A stretch of DNA of 64,000 bases from Pedobacter foliorum (GCF_013266735.1 NZ_JABSNU010000003.1:558001-622000), one strand, 5' to 3'. Numbered from the stretch's first letter, positions 26,749-36,514 are shown. Made by a program: numbers and translations. The notes: generated by a model from the sequence alone, not told the origin.

Positions 26749-28289
26749 TGAAGAAGACACTCAACATAAATATTGGCAATTCCATTATTCATATAGAAGA
26801 GGATGCCTATGAAATGCTGACAATTTACTTAAATGAAGTAAAACAGCATTTTGCAAAAAGCGCAGATGATTTCGAAATTGTAACCGACATAGAGAACAGA
26901 ATTGCAGAGATGTTTGGCGAAATGTTAAACAACCAGCAAAAGCAGGTGATTAATATTCAGGACGTTCAATCTGTTATTGCTCAGATGGGATCGGTAAAGG
27001 ACTTTGAATCATCTGAAGAAGATGAAACAGAAGAATATATTGCTCCTCCACAGTTTAGTGTAAAAAAACTCTACAGAGATACAGATCAGGCAATGATAGC
27101 CGGTGTATGCTCTGGCTTAGCTCATTATCTGGATGTAGAATCTCGCTTGGTAAGGCTGATTGCTATTGCTACTATTTTTCTGGGTGGGTCTGGTATATTA
27201 GCTTATGTAGTGTTATGGATCATGATTCCAAGAGCGGTAACGAAAGCTGAGAAGATGACGATGAGGGGTGAAGAAGCAAATTTACGCGGATTTGCCAATA
27301 GTTATTTGCAACCATTGGTTCATCATTCGAGAGGTTTTATCGCTGAATTTTTGGATGTATTGGGCAATTTTATAAATGGAACGGGAAAGGTTATTTTCAA
27401 AATTATTGCTGCCGGTATCATTGCTTTTGGAGGAATAGCTATTTTATCTCTAATAGTAATACTTGCTGCATTGCTTGGGATATGGGACTCGAATATTTAT
27501 CAGATGTTCCCTCTTAGCATCATTAATCAAGAATATATAACTGTATCAGTGTTTGCAGCATTTGTAGTTTGTGTAATTCCTGTTTTGGCTCTAGTTCTTT
27601 TTTCAATTAGAGTAGCATTTAATAGCAGACCAATGAATAAGTCGCTTTCATTTGGATTGTTGATTATTTGGCTTGCAGGTGTGGCTGTAACTACATTTTA
27701 TGTGGTAAAAATAGGTTCTGAATTTAAAGAGGGAGCCGAATTTACTCAGGTGAATGATGTTAAAGCATTTCAGACTTATACTTTGAATATTGACAGAACC
27801 AGGTTTTTTACAAAAGAGGATAGCTTGCGCTATAGTATTGATCCTGGAAATTATAATGGACGCAGAATCTTAACTGATCTTGACCATAATTTTGATGCCC
27901 CTAGAAACATCAGGTTGAATATTGAGAAAAGTGAAAACGGAAAAGTCTCTTTAAGTCAGTACTATAAAGCAAGAGGTAAAACTTTTGAAGTAGCATTAAA
28001 GAACGCTCAGAATATTCATTATGATTTCTTACAGCATGATTCACTATTAACATTTAGTCCGATGCTGCAATTTGCCAAAACGGGCAACTGGCGCGGTCAG
28101 GAAGTTGATTTAACATTAAAAGTACCTGTTGGGACTAAACTTAACATAAGCAAAGACTTTAGCAGATACTTAGATGGCTACGGCTATTGGGATTGTAATC
28201 ACGATTCAAATAGTGAATTCACGGCATGGAAAATGACCGATGCCGGAATTAAATGCGAGCATGAAGAGACTGAAAATAACGGGGAATAA
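26748..28289 (+). CDS. PspC domain-containing membrane protein
   Basis: 513 aa. Residues 1-105 are a soluble region (NINIGNSIIHIEEDAYEML). The PspC domain follows at about 107-163 (YRDTDQAMIAGVCSGLAHYL, then a hydrophobic helix). Three or more further membrane helices lie at about 210-330, and the C-terminal 180 residues are a periplasmic-type beta-rich domain. PspC proteins sense or relay membrane stress. Translationally coupled to padR by ATG/TAA overlap. Confidence 0.9.
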   Translation: MKKTLNINIGNSIIHIEEDAYEMLTIYLNEVKQHFAKSADDFEIVTDIENRIAEMFGEMLNNQQKQVINIQDVQSVIAQMGSVKDFESSEEDETEEYIAPPQFSVKKLYRDTDQAMIAGVCSGLAHYLDVESRLVRLIAIATIFLGGSGILAYVVLWIMIPRAVTKAEKMTMRGEEANLRGFANSYLQPLVHHSRGFIAEFLDVLGNFINGTGKVIFKIIAAGIIAFGGIAILSLIVILAALLGIWDSNIYQMFPLSIINQEYITVSVFAAFVVCVIPVLALVLFSIRVAFNSRPMNKSLSFGLLIIWLAGVAVTTFYVVKIGSEFKEGAEFTQVNDVKAFQTYTLNIDRTRFFTKEDSLRYSIDPGNYNGRRILTDLDHNFDAPRNIRLNIEKSENGKVSLSQYYKARGKTFEVALKNAQNIHYDFLQHDSLLTFSPMLQFAKTGNWRGQEVDLTLKVPVGTKLNISKDFSRYLDGYGYWDCNHDSNSEFTAWKMTDAGIKCEHEETENNGE

Positions 28290-28293
28290 CCGA

Positions 28294-31017
28294 TTATTTA
28301 ACAGTATAGCGGTAGACTGAGCGGGATACATTTCCATCTTTGTCTACCCCTTCTATTACCGCTCTATATGTACCATTACCATCTCCATTATAATATTCTA
28401 AAGACAATGCTCCGGTAGCATCTGGAACTACTTTAGGGTTCCAATATATTGTGCTTCTTAAGTCATTAAAATTATAAGTGCTGGCGGCATTTACATACTT
28501 AGGAGAATAGAATTCTCTTTGAGTACTGAATCCTTTAGGACTAAACTTTGTAATGTTTGCCTCAGGCATAAGCTTTTTAAATTCTGCTAAGCTCATTTTT
28601 GTACCCTTAGGTGCTTTTTTCAAGTTTACAACTAATACACCATTTGTTCCGTACAATCTATTTACGGTTCCCAATTCATCTTTAGGGAATACTTCAACCG
28701 ATTCTACATCTGAAGATTGAATGGCAGTTAATGCAAAGTAATCACTTGGTGATCCGTTAATGAAAATTTGTACAGGTGTTTTGTTCCCCTGATTGTAATC
28801 TCTGGTTACATAGAAGTTATTCTCAAAATAGGTTAAGCCCATAGCTAAAGTTTGCAAGCAGAGTGCGAATGTATTACATCCCTGAAAACGATCTCCATCT
28901 ATAGTAGTTCCTGTGATATTGCTTAATCCGGATAGTGAAGGATAATCGGCATGACTAGGTTTCTTTACTTTAGCTCCCTCAATTTTTACCTCTTTAAGTG
29001 TGCGCAGGTAGTTGTATTGTTTTTTACTGTTGTTTAAATAAGGGGCAAGGGCACTGTCTATATTAACTATTTCGTCGAGTTGTTTAGGGTTTTTGGAAAT
29101 AGGGGCGGCTACCTGTCCATCAAGCATTATCATTAGGTTAGAGCCATTGGCGCTGTATTTAGCATTGATAACTACTTCTGATGAATCGGGAATGTTAAGG
29201 TTAGGGAAAACAAATACTCCTGTGTTATTTGTTAATGCCTCTGCGGCATATTTACTTCCGGTAACAGTTAATCTTAATGCTCCTTTTCTTACCGGCATAC
29301 CAGTACGATCTCTCAGTGTACCTGAAATTCGCATGTCTTGTTCAGGTAACATGGTTAGTGGCGTAAGCTGACCCGTCATGATGTCTTTGAAATTAAAACG
29401 TCGGTAACCTTGGGTAAGCATTAATACATCCAGATCGGATGATTTCTTTTCGTCAGGTTTGTTGAAATAGTAATTAGGTTTTTCAATATAACCTTTCAAC
29501 TCAGATGTAAGGAGTAAGGAACTTAATATGGTAATCTCGTTGTCTTCGTTTACAGGTACTTTCTGATCATCAGTAACAGAGATAGAATAACTTCCGTCAA
29601 TAGGTGTTGTTCCGTTCTTTGCCGTTACGGTCATTTTTACCTTTTGTCTTGGTTTGTAAGTAGGTAGATCCGTCTTTAAGGCTATGTTTACTGTGCTTTT
29701 TGGATAATTGAATGCAAGTCTTTCACTTACAGGGGCGCCTGCTTCGTTGAATAGGGTGATTTGCGTGATACCTGAAGGAAATTTGTCTTTAGGGATTTTG
29801 GCATTTGTAGCTAAGCCGTTTAGCTTGGTTTTAGCTGCGTAATAAACAATTCCGCCATTGGAACCAACAATAAATACTGATTTTCCTTTGTTAGCTGCAA
29901 AATACTCCTCGTTGGCAAATATTTTAAGCGCTATAGCTAATGGATCTGTATTGGTTACTTGAAGTGTTATACCGGATGGAACTGATTTTGGCAATTCGAA
30001 ACTCTTGGTAGTACCATCTTTAAACGTAACGTTAGCAGTGTATGTTTTTGTATTTTCTGTATTTAAATAGAATGAGCCCATACCCAGATGCGCAGATGTA
30101 AAGTCTGTAAGTTTATTCCCTCCGTTATCAGTAATTGTACCTTTTACATCGATACCTAAGCCTGCACCATTTATTGCCTTAAAGCCGATTCTTGTGGCTA
30201 CACCACTAACTAAATCCCCACCTTCTGGAAAGAATTGAATGTCATTGGTGTTTTTAACCGGTTTAAGTTTGAAGTTTGAGGTGACTATATCCGTTTCACT
30301 TAAGGTTACATCGGTTATAAGTTCACCGTTTGTAATTGGCTCGTTTTTACGTGAGTCAATCTTGATTTTTAAGATTCCATTCTGATCTGTAGTACCTTTA
30401 CCTTTGCTTACAACGTCAAAATTGGAGGTAACTTTCCAGTTTACGGTTTTATTAGCCTGTGCAACATTTTCGCTGTTCTTAAATTGAACTATGGCCTCAA
30501 TACTCTGGTTTTTATCTGTTTGATTCGTTTTATAGCTGAAATGTGTAATCAGTTGTTTATCTATCGCTTCGCCAATCGGAATGGTTTTGCTAAAGAAAAA
30601 GTCTTCTCCAAAGTTTAGCATCCATAAAGTATATGCTTTAATGTAGTAGTTCCCTTGTTTGTATGTGCCTGGGGTAAGTGGAATATTTCCGGTAGCAATC
30701 CCCTTTACAACAGGTAATTTTACGGTTTGAACTAAAGAGTCTCTATTATTTATAATATCAACATAAACTACCTTGCTTAAAATGGAAGGAAGATTTTGTT
30801 CCATTGTTAAGTATGTTTTAAACCAAATAGTATCGGCTACGCTATAGTAAGGTTTATCAAAATGCACATAAACCCTTTCCGTCGGACGTTCTTCCGCGAG
30901 TTTTTTGGATTTATTCATGATATTATCTAAAACAATACTGTCTTGCTGTGCATATGAAGAAAGTTGCACGGCAGTTGAAATGAATATAAGGGCAATTACA
31001 AATTTTACGAATCTCAT
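28294..31017 (-). CDS. Exported MG2-like/TonB-plug-domain protein
   Basis: 907 aa from the ATG at 31017. A signal peptide (AQQ) precedes TERVYVHFDKPYYSVADTIW, the MG2-like motif. Later come a regulatory beta-sandwich near residue 575 (GMPVRKGALRLTV) and a plug-like segment near 710-810 (SSDVESVEVFPKDELGTV, NGVLVVNLKKAP). There is no beta-barrel, so it is not a transporter. This family is typical of Bacteroidota envelopes; the role is unknown. It shares the MG-plus-plug plan with the giant protein at 9856. It ends 4 nt from the convergent PspC gene. Confidence 0.8.
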   Translation of the reverse strand: MRFVKFVIALIFISTAVQLSSYAQQDSIVLDNIMNKSKKLAEERPTERVYVHFDKPYYSVADTIWFKTYLTMEQNLPSILSKVVYVDIINNRDSLVQTVKLPVVKGIATGNIPLTPGTYKQGNYYIKAYTLWMLNFGEDFFFSKTIPIGEAIDKQLITHFSYKTNQTDKNQSIEAIVQFKNSENVAQANKTVNWKVTSNFDVVSKGKGTTDQNGILKIKIDSRKNEPITNGELITDVTLSETDIVTSNFKLKPVKNTNDIQFFPEGGDLVSGVATRIGFKAINGAGLGIDVKGTITDNGGNKLTDFTSAHLGMGSFYLNTENTKTYTANVTFKDGTTKSFELPKSVPSGITLQVTNTDPLAIALKIFANEEYFAANKGKSVFIVGSNGGIVYYAAKTKLNGLATNAKIPKDKFPSGITQITLFNEAGAPVSERLAFNYPKSTVNIALKTDLPTYKPRQKVKMTVTAKNGTTPIDGSYSISVTDDQKVPVNEDNEITILSSLLLTSELKGYIEKPNYYFNKPDEKKSSDLDVLMLTQGYRRFNFKDIMTGQLTPLTMLPEQDMRISGTLRDRTGMPVRKGALRLTVTGSKYAAEALTNNTGVFVFPNLNIPDSSEVVINAKYSANGSNLMIMLDGQVAAPISKNPKQLDEIVNIDSALAPYLNNSKKQYNYLRTLKEVKIEGAKVKKPSHADYPSLSGLSNITGTTIDGDRFQGCNTFALCLQTLAMGLTYFENNFYVTRDYNQGNKTPVQIFINGSPSDYFALTAIQSSDVESVEVFPKDELGTVNRLYGTNGVLVVNLKKAPKGTKMSLAEFKKLMPEANITKFSPKGFSTQREFYSPKYVNAASTYNFNDLRSTIYWNPKVVPDATGALSLEYYNGDGNGTYRAVIEGVDKDGNVSRSVYRYTVK

Positions 31018-31142
31018 CAAAATGAATATATGCTGTTAATCACGCTAATATATTCATTTATGAACTGAATAGGTTAGTTGGATCGCATCTTTAACATATT
31101 TTGACATATCATTGCGACTCAGGAAGGGCTCTAATACAAAAA

Positions 31143-31170
31143 AAGACCCTGAAAATGAATTCAGGATCTT
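31143..31170 (-). terminator. Terminator after the nitroreductase gene
   Basis: AAGACCCTGAA (31143-31153) and TTCAGGATCTT (31160-31170) pair with one mismatch around a 6-nt loop. A-runs to the left and T-runs to the right give a U-tract on either strand. It sits between two minus-strand genes. Confidence 0.75.
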
Positions 31171-31216
31171 CTTATTTTTTTTGTTACGTTGAACTTAGTT
31201 CAACCTTCTGGCCGGT

Positions 31217-31849
31217 TTATTTAAACTCGATTACAAAATCTGATAAAGGTGTACGTACCTTTTTAAGGTTTGCTAACCAGTCGCCACTTGCATCTCTGTA
31301 TCCTAATGGAAGTAATGTAGTACTGCGTAATCCTTGTTCTCTTAAGCCTAACAATTGATCAACTCCTGCTGGATCGAAACCTTCCATTGGAGTAGCATCA
31401 ACTTTTAAAATGGCAGCCTCTGTTAAAGCAACACCAAAAGCGATGTAAGATTGTTTTGCTGCGTGATGGAAGTTTTCTTCCTCAGTTTTTGCAGTATATA
31501 AACCTATAAGTCTATTTACATAATCAGCTGTTGCAGATTCAGGTAATCCACGCTCATTGTTGGTATGATTAAATACCGCTTTGATGCGTTCTTCTGTATA
31601 ATTATCCCATGCAGCAAAGATTAATAAGTGAGAACAATCAGTAATTTGAGATTGTCCGTAAGCCACTTCTTTAATTTTTTCTTTTAATTCTGGGTTGGTA
31701 ACTACAATAATTTTAAATGGTTGTAAACCTGAAGATGTTGGCGCTAAGTGTGCAGCAGCTAAAATCTGATCAACTTTATCTTGTGAAACTGTTTCACCAT
31801 TCATTTTTTTTGTGGCGTATCGCCAGTTTAAGGCTTCAATTAAGCTCAT
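31217..31849 (-). CDS. Nitroreductase-family NAD(P)H:flavin oxidoreductase
   Basis: 210 aa from the ATG at 31849 (MSLIEALNWRYATKKMNGE); a TTG two codons upstream keeps the frame open. The family motifs are RYATKK, LAPTSSGLQPFKIIVV and the C-terminal LGLREQGLRSTTLLPLGYRD. It binds FMN and reduces nitro groups or quinones. NfsB-like or dihydropteridine-reductase-like; no neighbour sets the substrate. Confidence 0.9.
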   Translation of the reverse strand: MSLIEALNWRYATKKMNGETVSQDKVDQILAAAHLAPTSSGLQPFKIIVVTNPELKEKIKEVAYGQSQITDCSHLLIFAAWDNYTEERIKAVFNHTNNERGLPESATADYVNRLIGLYTAKTEEENFHHAAKQSYIAFGVALTEAAILKVDATPMEGFDPAGVDQLLGLREQGLRSTTLLPLGYRDASGDWLANLKKVRTPLSDFVIEFK

Positions 31850-32054
31850 ATTCAAATTCTTTAGTTTATTTCCTTGTTGTTTGCACTTATATTTAGCTCT
31901 AACGGGAGCTTTAAAAATAACAGTGTTAGCAAATGTAGTAACGTTAGGTTGAACAATAAAAAAAACTAAAGCTTATGACTTTTAAATGATAACAAACTTT
32001 TTTCGGGTTTGATACGTTTATTGCTATGCATGCATATAAATAAATCTAACCAAT

Positions 32055-33038
32055 ATGAAAAAGTTAATTCTATCAGCAGTATTATTAGCCACTGCCTCTC
32101 TGTCATCATTAGCACAAGAAAAAGGCTTTTACATTAAGCCAACAGGTAGTTATTTTATGAAAGTAACTCCGGTTGAATTTCCTGCAATAAACGGCCAATT
32201 AGCAAGAGATAAAACTACAACTATTACCGGAACTGGTGCAAGTGCTACCACGACTACTTCTGAAACTGCATTGACAGGTTCCTTTGGACAGGGCTTTAGG
32301 GTGGGATTAATAGGCGGTTATCAGTTCAACAAGATTATTGGTGTTGAAGTAGGGCTGAATTATTTTAAGAGCGAAGAGCAAGACATGCTGAAACAGACTG
32401 TAATCAATAACGGTACAAATGTGTTAAGTCTGCATGCGGTAGGAATGGTGAAAGCGTTTGACGTTGCGCCTGCATTGGTTTTCCGAATTCCGAATGCAGG
32501 AAAGTTACAACCCTATAGTAAAATTGGTGTAATAGTTCCTATTGGAGGATATTTGCAGATTAATACTTCTGTAGATGATAAAACAGGGCAGATCGCGGCC
32601 TCGCAGGGAACGGTATCGCCTCCGGGCACTCGCACAACTCTTGTTTTGGCAAGGGAAGAGCGCATTAACCCAAGACCTACTATCGGTTTTCAGAGTGCTT
32701 TAGGATTTGATTATAAGATTGGCAATAATATAAGCTTGTTCTCTGAAATTGAATATCGAAATGTTTCTGTTGGTGGTAAAGATAAAGAGCTTAGGAAATA
32801 TGATGGAACAGCAACTGTGGTTGTGAACGCAACTAATACTCCGGCAGGATCAAAACAACTTACGCTTAATGATCAACCCAAAGGGGATAGGGATGTTAAT
32901 TATCACAAAACTATAAATTCATCGATGAACGTTAAGGGACAGGCCAATTATGACTCTACTAAACCATCTGATGATTTGAGGTCGTACATTAATATAGGTG
33001 GACTTGGATTGAACGTTGGCGTTAAAATTGGAATATAA
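32055..33038 (+). CDS. Outer-membrane beta-barrel protein
   Basis: 327 aa. The signal peptide (LSSLAQ) is followed by amphipathic beta strands with aromatic girdles (GFYIKPTGSYFM, GLIGGYQFNKIIGVEVGLNYF, NISLFSEIEYRNVSV) and a C-terminal strand LGLNVGVKIGI. This fits the small-barrel (OmpX/PorT-like) class of Bacteroidota. A T/A/S-rich loop occupies residues about 45-75. Specific role unknown. Confidence 0.8.
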   Translation: MKKLILSAVLLATASLSSLAQEKGFYIKPTGSYFMKVTPVEFPAINGQLARDKTTTITGTGASATTTTSETALTGSFGQGFRVGLIGGYQFNKIIGVEVGLNYFKSEEQDMLKQTVINNGTNVLSLHAVGMVKAFDVAPALVFRIPNAGKLQPYSKIGVIVPIGGYLQINTSVDDKTGQIAASQGTVSPPGTRTTLVLAREERINPRPTIGFQSALGFDYKIGNNISLFSEIEYRNVSVGGKDKELRKYDGTATVVVNATNTPAGSKQLTLNDQPKGDRDVNYHKTINSSMNVKGQANYDSTKPSDDLRSYINIGGLGLNVGVKIGI

Positions 33039-33049
33039 GTACATTATTG

Positions 33050-33090
33050 AGGCCATTCAGAAAGTGTTTTTATAACTTTATGAATGGCCT
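33050..33090. terminator. Bidirectional terminator
   Basis: AGGCCATTCA (33050-33059) pairs with TGAATGGCCT (33081-33090), with an inner AAAGT/ACTTT pair. It lies between the convergent barrel gene and nlpE. Confidence 0.7.
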
Positions 33091-33103
33091 TATTTAATCT
33101 CAT

Positions 33104-33568
33104 CTATTTTTTGAGAATATAGTTTTCGGCTAATGCTCCTGTAATTCTATTTCCTTCAAGATCAAGTTGGGTTAGGGTATTCTCTCCAACGAAAAACTGA
33201 CTTGGCCTGTCTTTTAGGCCTTCAAGAGAAATTTTTGACCCGGTTGCGTCCCATTTAAAGCTTCCTTTTTCTTCGAATACTTTATCGCTTTTACCTTTAT
33301 ATGTTGTTTTAACTATAAAAGTCATGTCTTTGTTTAGTGTTACTTCTGTTTCAATTCCTTCGCAGTCTGCACATGGTGTGATGCCTTTATAGGTGCCATT
33401 CCAATCAAGAGAAGTTTTGGCATTGTGAGCATCCACAACTGTTTTTGGATCTTTTGCTGTTGCTGTATCTATTAAGGATGCATCAGTGTTTTTTTGTGAT
33501 TTGTTGTTGTTACTGCAGCTCCATAGTAGTGTTGAAGCTATTGCCATCGATAGGAATTGTTTTTTCAT
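33104..33568 (-). CDS. NlpE-like lipoprotein
   Basis: 154 aa. The lipoprotein signal ends LLWSC. The mature domain starts WNGTYKGITPCADCEGIETEV, the NlpE N-terminal barrel with its CxxC motif (CADC). NlpE proteins take part in copper handling and surface or envelope sensing. The C-terminal OB-domain of longer NlpE proteins is absent, so this is the single-domain form. Confidence 0.85.
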   Translation of the reverse strand: MKKQFLSMAIASTLLWSCSNNNKSQKNTDASLIDTATAKDPKTVVDAHNAKTSLDWNGTYKGITPCADCEGIETEVTLNKDMTFIVKTTYKGKSDKVFEEKGSFKWDATGSKISLEGLKDRPSQFFVGENTLTQLDLEGNRITGALAENYILKK

Positions 33569-33655
33569 AGGGAATGATATCTGTTTTGATTGAGGGCATC
33601 AAATATTAAACCAAGAAAAAGGTGGTGTTCAAAAAAGGTAGGGTGGCTATGCGCT

Positions 33656-33705
33656 TTCGTTATGAGCGGCCGTTATAAGTGTTCGCTATGGGCGGCCGTC
33701 ATAAT
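33656..33705. repeat. Two imperfect 24-bp direct repeats
   Basis: Units at 33656-33679 and 33682-33705 share the core GCGGCCGT and differ at four positions. They lie upstream of nlpE, just before the long hairpin element, and are richer in GC than their surroundings. Confidence 0.7.
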
Positions 33706-33722
33706 CTTGAGTCATAAGCGTT

Positions 33723-33805
33723 CGTTATCCTGAATTTATTTCAGGACCTCTCAAAAGAAAGGAAGCCATGCTAGTGCGAGGTCCTGAAATAAATTCAGGA
33801 TAACG
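33723..33805. repeat. Interspersed long palindrome, copy 1
   Basis: Two 28-nt arms (33723-33750 and 33778-33805) are perfectly complementary around a 27-nt loop. Each arm also contains its own inverted repeat TCCTGAA/TTCAGGA around TTTAT. A related copy is at 56354-56445. Outer ACGAACGC-type sequences (33718-33725 and 33853-33860) extend the symmetry. No U-tract, so this is not a simple terminator. Confidence 0.85.
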
Positions 33806-33846
33806 ATCAAATAACAGGACGATCAAATAACAGGACGATCAAATAA
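33805..33846. repeat. 16-bp tandem repeat, 2.6 copies
   Basis: GATCAAATAACAGGAC is repeated exactly at 33805-33820 and 33821-33836, with a partial third copy (10 bp) to 33846. It begins at the end of the long palindrome. The remaining bases to 33930 hold nothing that I recognise. Confidence 0.9.
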
Positions 33847-33930
33847 ATAATGACGAACGCTTATATAATTGTCGTTACCCGTCATTACCACCTTTTTGAA
33901 AAGCCTCTTTGGTTATTACTATAGCTACTT

Positions 33931-34530
33931 CTAGGGTTTAAGCTTTGCTTTAAATACCTTTTCAAGTTTTTCCATTTTAGGTAAAATCACAAGGCGACAA
34001 TAAGGTTTGTTCGAATTTTTATTGAAGTAGTCTTGGTGATATCCTTCTGCTACATAAAATGTAGATGCTTTGTTTATAGCAGTTACTACCGGTTTATCAA
34101 ATGCTTTGGTGTCATTCAGTTCTTTTTTATATTTCTCGGCAAGCTGTTTCTGCTCTTCGTTATGATAGAAAACGACTGAACGGTACTGGGTACCAACATC
34201 TGCACCCTGACGATTTAAGGTTGTTGGATCATGGCTTTTCCAAAATACTTCGAGAAGCTCTTCGTATTTTATTTTTGCCGGATCATATGTAACCTCGATT
34301 ACTTCTGCATGACCGGTAGTTCCGGTACACACATCTTCGTAGGATGGATTAGCCACATTGCCACCCTCATAGCCTGATTTAACCTCCTTAACTCCATTTA
34401 AACGTTGAAAAAGGGCCTCGGAGCACCAAAAACATCCCATGCCAAATGTGGCCTTTTGTGAATTTTTAGACTGTGCATCTGCGCCAATTGCTGATAAAAG
34501 GACTAGGGTCATAATGAATATACTTTTCAT
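33931..34530 (-). CDS. msrA: Peptide methionine sulfoxide reductase A (exported)
   Basis: 199 aa with a signal peptide (GADAQ), so it acts in the periplasm. The catalytic motif GMGCFWCSEALFQR and GYEGG, YCRLVILPK complete the MsrA fold. It repairs methionine-S-sulfoxide in proteins with a thiol reductant. No MsrB is fused or adjacent. Confidence 0.95.
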   Translation of the reverse strand: MKSIFIMTLVLLSAIGADAQSKNSQKATFGMGCFWCSEALFQRLNGVKEVKSGYEGGNVANPSYEDVCTGTTGHAEVIEVTYDPAKIKYEELLEVFWKSHDPTTLNRQGADVGTQYRSVVFYHNEEQKQLAEKYKKELNDTKAFDKPVVTAINKASTFYVAEGYHQDYFNKNSNKPYCRLVILPKMEKLEKVFKAKLKP

Positions 34531-34776
34531 AACTCAAATACTAATTTGAAAATCTTTTGTAAAGTAAACTTACGCTGCTTGAGGCGATATAGTTTTCGAT
34601 TAATTTCAATTCTATTCTAACTTTACAATTATCTGATAATTTTGTTTTCGGTGTGTTTATGTGAATAACTTAAGGTAGTTATTTGTAGAATGTTATACAA
34701 GTTACGGTTTCTCGTTTAAGGTTTATTAACAATTGTTTCTTAAATTAGATTGTTATTACTCATAAAATAAATTACT

Positions 34777-35739
34777 ATGTCAACACCTTATATTCCTTGT
34801 TTGGACCTTGGTTCATACATCAATGGAAATGAAGAACAGCGTAAAAAATTCTCTGACGAACTGGGTCGGGCGTTTAATGATTCTGGTTTTGTAACCATCA
34901 CTAATCACGGGGTAAGTCAGGAATTAATTGATCAATTGTATAAAAATATTCAGTCAATGTTTGGGCTTTCTCCTGAACAGAAGAAAAAATACGAAAGAGT
35001 TGAGCTGGCAGGACAACGTGGTTATACCAGTCCAGGAAAAGAAACGGCAAAGGGAGCTAAAACGGCTGACTTAAAGGAGTTTTGGCAAATTGGTCAGGAA
35101 GTGACCGATAATGATCCGATAAAAAGCCAATATCCGGATAATGAATTTCTTGAAGAAATCCCAGGATTTAATGAGGTAACCCGCGAAATTTATCAGCGTT
35201 TGGAGAGTAACGGTAAGCATTTGTTGCGTGCAATAGCTACTTATCTTGAGTTACCTATAGATTATTTTGATAAACATGTGCATAATGGAAATTCAATTTT
35301 AAGAGGTATCCATTATTTTCCTATTCAAGATCCTGAAGCATTGCCTGATGATGCTGTTCGTGCAGGTGCACATGAAGATATCAATTTGATTACCTTACTA
35401 ATTGGCGCAAGTGCCGATGGTTTAGAGGTGTTGACAAGAAGCAATGAGTGGTTGCCAATTAAGGCTCATCATACTGATATTGTTGTAAATGTTGGTGACA
35501 TGTTGCAACGTTTAACTAATAATAAATTAAAATCTACTACCCACAGAGTGGTGAACCCACCAAGGGAATTAATGAAAACCTCACGTTTTTCGGTTCCTTT
35601 CTTTTTACACCCACGTTCTGATATGGACTTAACAAGTCTTGAATCTTGTATAGATGCAAGTCATCCTAAAGCCTACGAGGACATGACTGCAGGTGAATAT
35701 CTTGATGAAAGATTAAGAGAGATTGGATTAAAAAAATAA
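34777..35739 (+). CDS. 2-oxoglutarate/Fe(II)-dependent dioxygenase (isopenicillin N synthase family)
   Basis: 320 aa. The N-terminal non-haem dioxygenase domain (IPCLDLGSYINGNEEQR, GFVTITNHG) is followed by the double-stranded helix with the iron triad HxD...H (AHEDINLITLL and TTHRVVNP) and the 2OG-binding RFSVPFF. An oxygenase of the IPNS family, probably hydroxylating a small molecule; the substrate is unknown. It stands alone between two minus-strand genes, ending at a strong terminator. Confidence 0.85.
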   Translation: MSTPYIPCLDLGSYINGNEEQRKKFSDELGRAFNDSGFVTITNHGVSQELIDQLYKNIQSMFGLSPEQKKKYERVELAGQRGYTSPGKETAKGAKTADLKEFWQIGQEVTDNDPIKSQYPDNEFLEEIPGFNEVTREIYQRLESNGKHLLRAIATYLELPIDYFDKHVHNGNSILRGIHYFPIQDPEALPDDAVRAGAHEDINLITLLIGASADGLEVLTRSNEWLPIKAHHTDIVVNVGDMLQRLTNNKLKSTTHRVVNPPRELMKTSRFSVPFFLHPRSDMDLTSLESCIDASHPKAYEDMTAGEYLDERLREIGLKK

Positions 35740-35755
35740 ATTTAGTAGTCTGCAA

Positions 35756-35798
35756 CAAGGCCCAATTTTGCTATTTCTCTGAGCAAAATTGGGCCTTG
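35756..35798. terminator. Strong bidirectional terminator
   Basis: CAAGGCCCAATTTTGCT (35756-35772) and its perfect complement (35782-35798) flank a 9-nt loop. It separates the convergent oxygenase and DUF1579 genes. Confidence 0.85.
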
Positions 35799-35827
35799 TG
35801 GTAAAATTAAATTTATTGGAGTGCTCT

Positions 35828-36394
35828 TTATTCTCTGGTGAATTTAATTTCCATGGTTTTCATTTCTTTTCCATCAGTGGTCATATACATTTCCATGATA
35901 TGGGTTTTGTTGTCAACTATTTTGTGTACTTCCCGTACATCCATGTCTTTACCTGTCATTGGGTCTACGCTTTTACCTTTAAGGGTAATTGATTTAGTTG
36001 CATCATCCCAGGTGCCTTCCATTTGCATCATACCGGTGCCCATGTTATCAACCCAGGAGCTTACAAATACTTTTTTTGCGTTATCGTAGCCCATAAGGCC
36101 CATGCCCTCAAAAGGTTTTCCCATCATTGTTCCTTTGTAGGAGGATTGTTGATAACGACCACCAAGAATCATACTTTGCATGCAGGAACCTTGGCTTTTT
36201 GTGGGTGGAGCATCAGGGCTCATCCACATAGTTACCTCGGCCTTCCATGAACCATCGTCATTAGCCATCATTTTATGTACTTCGCCGGGTGTCATGTATG
36301 CTTGCCAGGCTTTCATCATAGCGTCATCAGGGGTTTGAGCTCTACAGACTATGACAAGCATAAGCAGAGCCGCAATAATTGATATTTTTTTCAT
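35828..36394 (-). CDS. DUF1579 domain-containing secreted protein
   Basis: 188 aa, signal peptide (CRAQ). The mature part matches the DUF1579 pattern: MTPGEVHKMMANDDGSWKAEV, GRYQQSSYKGTMMGKPFEG and GYDNAKKVFVSSWVDNMGTG. It is methionine- and lysine-rich. A lipocalin-like fold is expected; the function is unknown. Confidence 0.85.
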   Translation of the reverse strand: MKKISIIAALLMLVIVCRAQTPDDAMMKAWQAYMTPGEVHKMMANDDGSWKAEVTMWMSPDAPPTKSQGSCMQSMILGGRYQQSSYKGTMMGKPFEGMGLMGYDNAKKVFVSSWVDNMGTGMMQMEGTWDDATKSITLKGKSVDPMTGKDMDVREVHKIVDNKTHIMEMYMTTDGKEMKTMEIKFTRE

Positions 36395-36514
36395 AATTAT
36401 AGATTTAAGGTTATATCTAATTTACGAAAAAAACGACTCTATATCGACTGTGGTGGTTGAATGTGTAAAGGTGTGTAATGTTTGTGTATCAGTGTTTTGT
36501 GTTGTTGTTTTAGG

